Of a stretch of DNA of 64,000 nt, positions 26,152 through 34,695 are shown piece by piece. The translations under genes were made by a program, and so were the position numbers. Origin of the DNA: Rhizobium sp. ICMP 5592 (lineage in GTDB: Bacteria > Pseudomonadota > Alphaproteobacteria > Rhizobiales > Rhizobiaceae). Numbering within the stretch: position 1 is the stretch's first letter; the number at the start of each line of letters is the position of its first letter. Location of the stretch: assembly GCF_009498525.1 (NCBI RefSeq), contig NZ_QSNT01000003.1:1157671-1221670 (forward strand). The letters run 5' to 3'. The notes under the pieces are model-generated. The model saw only the letters and a list, made by a program, of their open reading frames with translations, was not told the DNA's origin and did not search any database.

Positions 26152-26758
26152 GCTTCGGCAGGCCTTCGTAGAGAGTGGAATGATCACCCTCCCAATTCGC
26201 CATGCCCCTCTTGGTCAGTATGCCGCGCGGGCTGACATAGCTCTGGATCGTTCGCATCGGCCGTTCGTGCCACTGGATGTTGAAGGCCCATAGTTTCGGG
26301 AAGAAGCAGAGCGAGGCATAGGGCAGGTGATCGTGGATCCACCAGGCGAGCTTCCGCCAATCACCCTCCTCGCGACAATGATCGATCAGCCACGGCACGA
26401 CGACGCAGACGGCAGCACCGATGCAGCCGTCCAGATCGCGCATGTCCCAGATGTGATGGGCGGCGGTGTGAGGATTGGTCGAGCAGTTCAGCCCGTTCCT
26501 GTTGCCGAAGGCGTTGACATCGGGCGCCCGATAGCCGGAGCGGATATGCAGCCGGCCAAAGGTGGCTTCCAGCGGCTCCAGCAACTCCTCGCAGAGCCTG
26601 CGGCCGCTCTCGATCGCCAGATCGGGGTCCTCGGGGATATTGGGAATGCGGTAGAAATCGGCGATCTCCGAATGCAGGAAATCGCGGAAGAAGAAATTCT
26701 TCGACAGCCTGACGCGGCCAAGCTCCTCCAAGCCCTTCATCGATCCCGGCTTTTTCAT
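26141..26758 (-). CDS. M15-like peptidase-fold protein
   Basis: A 205-residue conserved-looking protein. Several features recall the M15A D-Ala-D-Ala carboxypeptidase fold: LHIRSGYRAPDVN (arginine and turn before the first ligand), CSTNPHTAAHHIWDMRD (candidate His and Asp ligands, spacing one residue longer than the usual H-x6-D), and FNIQWHERP (the W-H that carries the last ligand). There is no signal peptide, so a periplasmic peptidoglycan role is doubtful. It could be an inactive or repurposed relative. It overlaps the GNAT gene by 11 bases tail to tail. Confidence 0.6.
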   Translation of the reverse strand: MKKPGSMKGLEELGRVRLSKNFFFRDFLHSEIADFYRIPNIPEDPDLAIESGRRLCEELLEPLEATFGRLHIRSGYRAPDVNAFGNRNGLNCSTNPHTAAHHIWDMRDLDGCIGAAVCVVVPWLIDHCREEGDWRKLAWWIHDHLPYASLCFFPKLWAFNIQWHERPMRTIQSYVSPRGILTKRGMANWEGDHSTLYEGLPKLRT

Positions 26759-26858
26759 CGTCTCAAATCCTTGTCCTCGGCTCCTGCGGCCAGTTCAGAG
26801 ATTTTTACCGCGAACCGCCACCCGATTCCGTCAGCAGCGGATTTTCCCGCTGCTCCTT

Positions 26859-27752
26859 TCACGGCCCGGTATATTTGAAGAAATCGATGAAGGCCCGGAG
26901 CGCCGGACGCATCTGGCGGCGGCTCGGATAATAGACGCAGAAGCCGGGATAGGGCGGGCACCAATCCTCCAGCACGCGGATGAGGCGGCCCTCGGCCAGC
27001 TCCCGCGCCACCCTGATGTCGAAGAAATAGGAGAGACCCGCGCCATTGAGCGCCGCGAGAACCGCGAGCCGGTCCTCGCCGACGATCAAGGGGCCATCGA
27101 CCGCGACGACGAGCTCGCGGCCGTCCTTCTCGAATTCCCATCGATAGAGCGAACCATCGGTAAAGCGCCGTTTGATACAGCGATGCTGGGCGAGATCACG
27201 CGGATGCAGCGGCTTCGGGTGCTTCTCGAAATAGGCCGGGGAGCCGGCGATGACGGTGCGGATATCAGGCGATATTTTCACTGCGATCATATCCGCTTCC
27301 ACGCTCTCCTCGAGCCGAATGCCGGCGTCGAAGCCTTCCTTGACGATATCGCTGAAGCCGTCCTCATTGGCGATCTCCAGCGTGATGTCGGGATAGGCAT
27401 TGAGGAAATCGCCGAGCCGCGGCGCCATCAACAGGTCGGAGGCGAAACGCGGCGCGGTGATGCGGAGATTTCCGGCCGGACGGCCACGGGTGGCCAGTGT
27501 CTCCTCCAGCGCGATATCGATTTCCTCCAGCGCCGGCGCTAGCCGTTCCAGCAAGGTCTTGCCCTCCTCGGTCGCCAGGACACTGCGGGTGGTACGGGCA
27601 AGCAGCCGCACGCCGAGACTTTCCTCCAGACTGGAAACGGCATGACTGACGGCCGACGGCGCGATCGACAGTTCCTTGCCGGCGGCACGGAAGCTGCGAT
27701 GGGCGGCGACAGCGGCGAAAACCGCCAATTGAGAAAGCTGAGTCCGGTTCAT
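26859..27752 (-). CDS. LysR-family transcriptional regulator
   Basis: A 297-residue LysR regulator of the CrgA-like group. HTH: LSQLAVFAAVAAHRSFRAAGKELSIAPSAVSHAVSSLEESLGVRLLARTTRSV. The effector domain follows from about residue 90 (GNLRITAPRFASDLLMAPRLGDFL). ATG at 27752 is the natural start. It is divergent from an aldo/keto reductase at 27890; this arrangement of LysR next to an AKR is common and the AKR is the probable target. Effector unknown. Confidence 0.93.
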   Translation of the reverse strand: MNRTQLSQLAVFAAVAAHRSFRAAGKELSIAPSAVSHAVSSLEESLGVRLLARTTRSVLATEEGKTLLERLAPALEEIDIALEETLATRGRPAGNLRITAPRFASDLLMAPRLGDFLNAYPDITLEIANEDGFSDIVKEGFDAGIRLEESVEADMIAVKISPDIRTVIAGSPAYFEKHPKPLHPRDLAQHRCIKRRFTDGSLYRWEFEKDGRELVVAVDGPLIVGEDRLAVLAALNGAGLSYFFDIRVARELAEGRLIRVLEDWCPPYPGFCVYYPSRRQMRPALRAFIDFFKYTGP

Positions 27753-27889
27753 TGATCTAAATTATAGAACAGCCTGTTAGAATTTGCATGGATTTTTGTT
27801 CACTATCGAGCGATCTATCTTGCTCTTGTCAGCGCGGACGACCAGCCCGGCCGTTTCCGATCGCAACAAAGCCCAAGAGGAATATGACA

Positions 27890-28885
27890 ATGAAAACCCG
27901 CAAGCTTGGCAAGGATCTCACCGTTTCCGCCGTCGGCCTAGGCTGCATGGGCATGAGCTTCGCCTATGGCGCGACGGACGACAATGAATCGGTGAAGACG
28001 CTGCATCACGCCGTCGATCTCGGCGTCACCTTTTTCGATACCGCCGAGACCTACGGCCCCTTTACCAATGAAGTGCTGCTCGGCCGGGCGCTGAAGCCGG
28101 TCCGCGACCGCGTCGTCATCGCCACCAAGTTCGGCTTCAAGCTCGATCTGACAAAGTCGGGCCTGGCATCGATGATCGGCGTCGACAGTCGGCCGGAACA
28201 TGTGAAGGAAGTGGCCGAGGCATCACTGAAGCGGCTCGGCACCGATGTCATCGACCTCTTCTACCAGCACCGCGTCGATCCGAACGTTCCGATCGAGGAT
28301 ACGGTCGGCGCCATGGCGGAGCTGGTGAAGGAGGGCAAGGTACGTGCGCTCGGCCTTTCCGAAGCGGGTGCCGCCACCATCCGCCGCGCCCATGCAGTCC
28401 ACCCGATAGCCGCGCTGCAGAGCGAGTATTCGCTCTGGACCCGCGATCCGGAAGAAGAGATCCTCGCCGTTTGCCGCGAACTCGGCATCGGCTTCGTGCC
28501 TTATAGCCCGCTCGGCCGTGGATTCCTGACCGGTGCGATCAGCAAGGTGGACGACCTCGCCGCGGACGATTTCCGCCGCAACCTGCCGCGTTTCCAGGGC
28601 GAGAATTTCGACGCCAACGCCGCCCTCGTCACCAAGCTCGAATCCCTCGCCAGGGACAAGGGCGTGACGGCGGCGCAGCTGGCGCTCGCCTGGGTCCTGC
28701 ATCAGGGTGACGACATCGTACCCATCCCCGGCGCCCGCAAGCTGCACCATCTCGAACAGAATGCGGCAGCCGCTGACATCACGCTTTCGGCTGCCGAAGT
28801 GCAGGCGCTGAGCGATGTCATGCCGCTCGAAGAAGTAGCCGGAAAACGATATACCGAGGCATCGCTGGCGATGACGAATATCTGA
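27890..28885 (+). CDS. aldo/keto reductase
   Basis: A 331-residue aldo/keto reductase of the AKR13-like type. The tetrad is complete: D50 and Y55 in TFFDTAETYG, K80 in VIATKFGF, H127 in LFYQHRVDP. The C-terminal IPGARKLHHLEQNAAA binds the NADPH phosphate. Two ATG codons (27884, 27890) are available; AAGAGGA is best spaced to the second. It is controlled presumably by the divergent LysR gene, and a terminator hairpin follows it. This is a different subfamily from the AKR at 24743. Confidence 0.94.
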   Translation: MKTRKLGKDLTVSAVGLGCMGMSFAYGATDDNESVKTLHHAVDLGVTFFDTAETYGPFTNEVLLGRALKPVRDRVVIATKFGFKLDLTKSGLASMIGVDSRPEHVKEVAEASLKRLGTDVIDLFYQHRVDPNVPIEDTVGAMAELVKEGKVRALGLSEAGAATIRRAHAVHPIAALQSEYSLWTRDPEEEILAVCRELGIGFVPYSPLGRGFLTGAISKVDDLAADDFRRNLPRFQGENFDANAALVTKLESLARDKGVTAAQLALAWVLHQGDDIVPIPGARKLHHLEQNAAAADITLSAAEVQALSDVMPLEEVAGKRYTEASLAMTNI

Positions 28886-28924
28886 CAACGTCGTCAAGCA
28901 TCCGACATGCAACCATGCAATAAG

Positions 28925-28957
28925 GACATCGGTTTCCGGGCCGATGTCTTTTCTTTT
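28925..28957 (+). terminator. Rho-independent terminator after aldo/keto reductase
   Basis: Arms GACATCGG and CCGATGTC with an 8-base loop, followed directly by TTTTCTTTT. It ends the aldo/keto reductase transcript. Confidence 0.85.
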
Positions 28958-29169
28958 ATGCGGCTGCACCGATGCGGCGGAGCGCGGGATAGAATTCGTA
29001 TCCGTGAAAGCATATCCTAAGAGCACCGCACCTTGTCCGTGTCATTTCGTGCACCAGATAGATCGTCATAGTCGTAAACCGCACATTCACTTCTCCACGC
29101 TTGGTTGACAAACCAACCTGAAGTTTGAAGAGTGCGGCCAATCAAAAACGGCAGCGTTGGGGAGGACTT

Positions 29170-32100
29170 ATGTCTATGCGCGCGTTTATCGGGCTTTCCG
29201 CTTTTCTTCTCGCTACTTTCACCACCTTGATGCCGGCAGGGGCTGCCGACACCAAGCGACAGGTGGTCACCACGCAGGACGGCGACTACTACGGTTTCGA
29301 CCTGCGCACCGAGCAGAACGTGACGCTCGACCAATGCTCGACGTCCTGCATCGGCGACAAATCCTGCAAGGCCTTCACCTATAATCCAAAGGTGAAATGG
29401 TGCTTCCTGAAATCCGATTTCAACCAGCTCAATACTGTGGCAGGTGCCATTGCAGGCAAGATCGTCGAGACGACCGCCGCCAGTGAGCCGGATATCGGCG
29501 CGGCACCCGCCCTTCCCTTCCTATCCGACGATTTCGTCCAGAGCGCGCGCGATGCGAAAAGCCGGCTGACGCTCGGCGCAGACCTGAAGGGGCAAGGCGT
29601 CGAAAGCCTGATCGCGCTTGGCCGCATCGAGATCACCTCCGGGAACGTCAACAATGCGTTGAACGCTTTCCAGGGCGCCTTGTCGCTCACCCCCGACAAT
29701 GGCGATCTCTGGGTCGAGATGGCGCGTGCCGCCAATATGACGACCAACGACACATCGCTCGCCACCCAGGCGGCCTATGCCGCGCTCAACGGCTACCAGC
29801 TCTCCCGCACGACCTCGAGCCGTGCCGACGCGCTCGCCGTGCTCGCGACCTCGCTGCAGAATGCGCAGAACTACCGCCAGGCGCTGAGCGCCTACAAGGC
29901 AAGCCTCGCGCTCACGAGTTCTGCCGCTGTCCAGGCCGCCTATGACGATCTGAAAGCCCGCCAGGGTTTCCGCGTCACCGGCAACACGCTGGATAACGAC
30001 AATGCTTCGCCGCGCGCCTGCGTGCAATTCTCCGAAAAACTGGTGAAGAGCGGCGTCGACTACACACCCTTCGTCACCGTCAATGGTGCCGCCCCCAAGG
30101 GCGTCGATGCCAAGGACAATCAGATCTGCGTCGAGGGCCTCGAATTCGGCCAGCGCTACAGGATTTCGCTGCGCCCCGGCCTGCCCTCTTCCGTCGAGGA
30201 GGATCTTGCCACCCAGGTCAATGTCGATATCTATGTCAAGGATCGCTCAGCCTCGATCCGCTTCACCGGCGACAATTTCGTGCTGCCGTCGACCGCGCGT
30301 CGGGGCATCCCGATCGTCTCGGTCAACACCACCACCGCCAATCTGAAGCTCTACCGCATCGGCGACCGCAACATCGCGCAGCTGCTGAACAATTCGCAAT
30401 TCCTGACGCAGATGAGCGGCTACGGCGCCCAGACCATCCAGGACACCAATGGCGAACTGGTCTGGCAGGGTTCGATCGAGATCCAGCAGAACCTCAACAA
30501 GGATGTCGTCACCAGCTTCCCGGTCGATGAGGCTCTGCCGCAGCGCAAGCCCGGCGTCTATGTGCTGACCGCCGTCGCGCCGAATGGCAGCGTGCAGGAA
30601 TGGGATTCGCAGGCGACGCAATGGTTTGTGGTCTCCGATATCGGCATCACCACCTATGCCGGCACCGACGGGCTGAACGTCTTCACCCGCTCGCTCGGCA
30701 GCGCCAAGCCGACCGCCGGTGTCGAGCTGCAACTGCTCGCCAAGAACAACGAAATCCTCGGCACCGCCAAGACCGACGCCAATGGCCGCGCCACCTTCAG
30801 CGCCGGCCTGATGCGCGGTACCGCCGGCATGACGCCGGCCGTCATCGCCGCTCAGAACGGCGATCAGGACTACGTCTTCCTCGACATGACCCGCGCCGGC
30901 TTCGATCTTTCCGACCGCGGCGTCGCCGGCCGCACCGCACCGGGCGCGATCGATCTCACCACCTGGACCGAACGCGGCATCTACCGCGCCGGCGAGACGG
31001 TGCATGCCTCAGCGCTTGCGCGTGACATCAGCTCCGTGGCGGTCGAGAACCTGCCGCTCACCTTCGTCTTCCTACGCCCCGACGGCGTCGAGGATCGCCG
31101 CATCGTTACCGATGGCGGCAAGCTCGGCGGCTATAACGTCGATCTGCCGCTGCAACAGACGGCGATGCGCGGCAGCTGGACGATGAATATCTATACCGAT
31201 CCGAAGGGTTCCTCCATCGGCTCGCAGACCTTCCTCGTCGACGACTTCGTGCCGGATCGTACCGAATTCGACATGAAGAGTGACGCCAAGGCGATCGAAG
31301 TCGGCAAGCCGACGCCGGTCAATATCGAAGGACGTTATCTCTACGGCGCACCGGCAGCCGGCCTCAGCCTCGAAGGCGAAGTGACGCTGAAGCCGACACG
31401 CCAAAGCGACGACTACAAGGGCTATCAGTTCGGCCTCGCCGACGAAGGCGCCGGGCAGAATGCCAGTGACGACAGCGATAGTAGCAGCAGCGACAACAAG
31501 GCCGAAAGCACGCAGCTGCCACTCGAGGACCTGCAGGCGCTCGACGAAGACGGTAAGACGACCTTCGACGTCACCGTCAACGATACGCCCTCGACCACGC
31601 AATTGCTCAACGCCGACATCACCGTGCGAATGCAGGAAGCCGGCGGCCGCGCCGTCGAGCGCTCGCTGACGCTGCCGGTCAGGGCGGATGGGCCGCGCAT
31701 CGGCATCAAGCCGGAATTCGACGGCGATCTCGGCGAGAATTCCCTCGGCGCCTTCCATGTCATCGCCATCGACCAGAATGGCCAGAAGCAGGCCATGCAG
31801 GGGCTGACCTGGAAGCTGCTCAGCGTCGAGCGCGACTATCAATGGTATCGCGACGGCAATAGCTGGAAATACGAGCCGATCACCTCGACCAAGCAGGTCG
31901 CGACCGGCACGGTCAACGCCACCACCGACGGCGCGGAAATCTCGGTGCCCGTCACCTGGGGCCGCTATCGGCTGGAAGTAGAGACGGCCGATACGACCGG
32001 CCCGGAATCCAGCGTCGAATTCAATGCCGGCTGGTATGTTGCCTCGACCTCGACCGAAACGCCGGACGCACTGGAAGTCGCGCTCGACAAGAGCAGCTAC

Positions 32101-34686
32101 CATGTCGGTGACACCGCAAAGCTCAAGGTAACCTCACGCTATGCCGGCCAGTTGATGGTGACGGCCGGCTCCGAAACGCTGATCTCGGTTGCCAATGCTG
32201 ATATCGGCGCCACCGGCGGCGAAGTCGACATTCCCGTTACCGCCGATTGGGGTGCCGGAACCTACCTGACCGCCACGCTCTTCCGCCCCGGCGAAGCGCA
32301 GGAAAGCCGCATGCCGATGCGCGCCATCGGCATCAAATGGGCGGCTGTCGATCCGGGCGAGCGCAAGCTGCAGGTGAAGCTCGATGCACTGGCAAAGACA
32401 CTACCGCGCCAGCCGCTGAGCATTGCCGTGCAGGTAACGGGAGCCGGCGCCAACGAGGATGCCTATGTGACGCTTGCCGCCGTCGATGTCGGCATTCTCA
32501 ACCTGACGCGCTATGAGCCGCCGGCACCGGACACCTGGTATTATGGCCAGCGCCAGCTCGGGCTCGAAATCCGCGACATTTACGGCCGCCTGATCGACGG
32601 CTCGCTAGGGGCGACCGGCAAGCTGCGAACTGGCGGCGATGGCGGACAGGCAGGCCTGGCGGCAAGCCCGCCGACACAAAAGCTGGTCGCCTTCTTCTCC
32701 GGCCCGGTCAAACTGGATGCCGACGGCAAGGCCAATATCAGCTTCGACATTCCGCAGTTCAACGGCACGGCACGTCTGATGGCGGTTGCCTGGTCGAAGG
32801 CTGGGGTCGGGCACGCGACGCAGGATGTCATCATTCGCGATCCGGTGGTCGTCACCGCCAGCCTGCCGAGATTCCTCGCTCCGGGGGACAAGGCCAATCT
32901 GCGGCTGGATATCGCCAATACCGATGCGCCCGCCGGCGACTATAAGCTGGCGGTTACCGGCAACGCCGCGGTTACCGTCGATGCCAGCGCCACCCAGCAG
33001 ACGATCAATCTGCAGCCGGGCGGTAAATACGACATCACCCTGCCCTTGACCGGCGGACAACCGGGGGCCGGTACGGTCTCGATCAACCTATCCGGCGCGT
33101 CCGGACTGTCGCTCGATCAATCGCTCGATCTGCCCGTTCGCCCCGCACAACTGCCGGTGACCGAACGGCGGCTCGTCTCGCTGGCTCCCGGAAAGAGCCT
33201 GACCGTCAATGCCGATCTGCTTGCCGACAGCGTGCTGCCCGGCGCTTCGGTCAGCGTCAATGTCAGCCGTTCCGGCGCCTTCGACGTGCCGGCCCTGCTG
33301 ATGAGCCTCAGCCGCTATCCTTATGGCTGCGCCGAGCAGACGGCCAGCAGCGCGATGCCGCTGCTCTATTTCAGCGATCTGGCCATCAAGAACGGCCTGG
33401 CCGACGACACTGAAATTCGCAAGCGCGTCCAGGACTCGATCTATCGCGAAATGTCCTACCAGTCTTCGACCGGCAGCTTCGGCCTCTGGGGTCCTGGCTC
33501 CGGCGACCTCTGGCTCGACGCCTATGTCACCGACTTCCTGACTCGCGCCCGCGAGCAGAAATATACCGTGCCGGATCAGGCCATGGCGCAGGCGCTGGAG
33601 AACCTGCAGAACGCATTGAGCGCCAACACCAACGTCAAGGATAACGGCAACGAGATTGCCTATGCGCTCTATGTGCTTGCCCGTAACAAGAAGGCTTCGA
33701 TCAGCGATCTGCGCTACTATGCCGATACGATGCTGAACGATTTCCCGACGCCTCTGTCCAAGGCGCATCTGGCGGCGGCGCTGGCGCTCTATGGCGATGC
33801 CCAGCGTTCGCGCAACATCTTCGTGGACTCGCTGCAAATGTCGCAGAAGGCGGCTGTGACGAAGGTCAGTTTCGCCCGCTCGGATTACGGCTCGTCGCTG
33901 CGTGATGGCGCGGCCGTGCTGGCGCTGGCCGCCGAAAGCCGCCCCGTGCCGCCGATCGTGCCGGAACTGGCGACGGTCGTTGCCAAGGAGTGGCAGACCA
34001 AGCCCTATACCAGCACCCAGGAACAGACCTGGATGCTGCTTGCCGCCCGCGCACTGCAAAACGGCGATGACGGCCTGACGCTCGATGTCAACGGCGCGGC
34101 CCATACCGGCACCTATATGGCGACGATGACGGGCGACGCCCTGATCGGTCATCCGCTGACCGTCACCAACACCACCCGCCAGCCTTTGGCCGCCGCCGTG
34201 ACCACGGTTGCCGCCCCGGTTTCGCCGCTGCCCGCCGGCGGCAACGGTTTCAAAATCGAGCGTAAATATTACACGCTCGACGGCGAGGAGGCGAACATCA
34301 CCCAGGCGCAGCAGAACGAACGCTATGTCGTCGTGCTGCACGTCACGGAAACCAACGACTGGCCGTCGCGCATCCTCGTCACCGATCTTTTGCCCGCCGG
34401 CTTCGAGATCGACAATCCGAGCATCGTCGGCAGCGCGCAGCTATCGAATTTCGACTGGCTGAGCGATGTGCAGCCGGCCCATGTCGAATTCCGCAACGAC
34501 CGCTTCGTCGCCGCTTTCGACCAGTCGTCGGGCAGCGATCGAGACCTGAGCTTCGCCTATGTCGTGCGCGCCGTTACCCCCGGCACCTACGACCATCCAG
34601 CCGCAAGCGTCGAGGACATGTATCGTCCGCAATTCTCGGCCCGCACGGCGATGGGCCGCATGGAGATGCTGGCGGCGCAGCAGTAA
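29170..34686 (+). CDS. yfhM: bacterial alpha-2-macroglobulin with N-terminal PAN-like domain
   Basis: A 1838-residue periplasmic protease-trap protein. A signal peptide (residues 1-27, MRAFIGLSAFLLATFTTLMPAGA) is followed by a PAN/apple-like module (~30-95) with cysteine pairs in DQCSTSCIGDKSC and KWCFL. Then come a helical repeat part, macroglobulin domains, and the thioester site YGCAEQ (C1387, Q1390) that covalently holds attacking proteases. An acidic serine-rich insert (SDDSDSSSSDNKAES) lies near residue 770. No lipobox is present, unlike E. coli YfhM, so it is probably soluble in the periplasm. The ATG at 29170 has GGGGAGG; pbpC follows after 9 bases, the classical operon. Confidence 0.93.
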   Translation: MSMRAFIGLSAFLLATFTTLMPAGAADTKRQVVTTQDGDYYGFDLRTEQNVTLDQCSTSCIGDKSCKAFTYNPKVKWCFLKSDFNQLNTVAGAIAGKIVETTAASEPDIGAAPALPFLSDDFVQSARDAKSRLTLGADLKGQGVESLIALGRIEITSGNVNNALNAFQGALSLTPDNGDLWVEMARAANMTTNDTSLATQAAYAALNGYQLSRTTSSRADALAVLATSLQNAQNYRQALSAYKASLALTSSAAVQAAYDDLKARQGFRVTGNTLDNDNASPRACVQFSEKLVKSGVDYTPFVTVNGAAPKGVDAKDNQICVEGLEFGQRYRISLRPGLPSSVEEDLATQVNVDIYVKDRSASIRFTGDNFVLPSTARRGIPIVSVNTTTANLKLYRIGDRNIAQLLNNSQFLTQMSGYGAQTIQDTNGELVWQGSIEIQQNLNKDVVTSFPVDEALPQRKPGVYVLTAVAPNGSVQEWDSQATQWFVVSDIGITTYAGTDGLNVFTRSLGSAKPTAGVELQLLAKNNEILGTAKTDANGRATFSAGLMRGTAGMTPAVIAAQNGDQDYVFLDMTRAGFDLSDRGVAGRTAPGAIDLTTWTERGIYRAGETVHASALARDISSVAVENLPLTFVFLRPDGVEDRRIVTDGGKLGGYNVDLPLQQTAMRGSWTMNIYTDPKGSSIGSQTFLVDDFVPDRTEFDMKSDAKAIEVGKPTPVNIEGRYLYGAPAAGLSLEGEVTLKPTRQSDDYKGYQFGLADEGAGQNASDDSDSSSSDNKAESTQLPLEDLQALDEDGKTTFDVTVNDTPSTTQLLNADITVRMQEAGGRAVERSLTLPVRADGPRIGIKPEFDGDLGENSLGAFHVIAIDQNGQKQAMQGLTWKLLSVERDYQWYRDGNSWKYEPITSTKQVATGTVNATTDGAEISVPVTWGRYRLEVETADTTGPESSVEFNAGWYVASTSTETPDALEVALDKSSYHVGDTAKLKVTSRYAGQLMVTAGSETLISVANADIGATGGEVDIPVTADWGAGTYLTATLFRPGEAQESRMPMRAIGIKWAAVDPGERKLQVKLDALAKTLPRQPLSIAVQVTGAGANEDAYVTLAAVDVGILNLTRYEPPAPDTWYYGQRQLGLEIRDIYGRLIDGSLGATGKLRTGGDGGQAGLAASPPTQKLVAFFSGPVKLDADGKANISFDIPQFNGTARLMAVAWSKAGVGHATQDVIIRDPVVVTASLPRFLAPGDKANLRLDIANTDAPAGDYKLAVTGNAAVTVDASATQQTINLQPGGKYDITLPLTGGQPGAGTVSINLSGASGLSLDQSLDLPVRPAQLPVTERRLVSLAPGKSLTVNADLLADSVLPGASVSVNVSRSGAFDVPALLMSLSRYPYGCAEQTASSAMPLLYFSDLAIKNGLADDTEIRKRVQDSIYREMSYQSSTGSFGLWGPGSGDLWLDAYVTDFLTRAREQKYTVPDQAMAQALENLQNALSANTNVKDNGNEIAYALYVLARNKKASISDLRYYADTMLNDFPTPLSKAHLAAALALYGDAQRSRNIFVDSLQMSQKAAVTKVSFARSDYGSSLRDGAAVLALAAESRPVPPIVPELATVVAKEWQTKPYTSTQEQTWMLLAARALQNGDDGLTLDVNGAAHTGTYMATMTGDALIGHPLTVTNTTRQPLAAAVTTVAAPVSPLPAGGNGFKIERKYYTLDGEEANITQAQQNERYVVVLHVTETNDWPSRILVTDLLPAGFEIDNPSIVGSAQLSNFDWLSDVQPAHVEFRNDRFVAAFDQSSGSDRDLSFAYVVRAVTPGTYDHPAASVEDMYRPQFSARTAMGRMEMLAAQQ

Positions 34687-34695
34687 GAAGAGGTC

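Noticed and set aside
33088..34341. 417-residue minus-strand frame inside the macroglobulin gene
   Set aside because: Antisense to a well-supported coding region, with mirror-type composition and no family resemblance.
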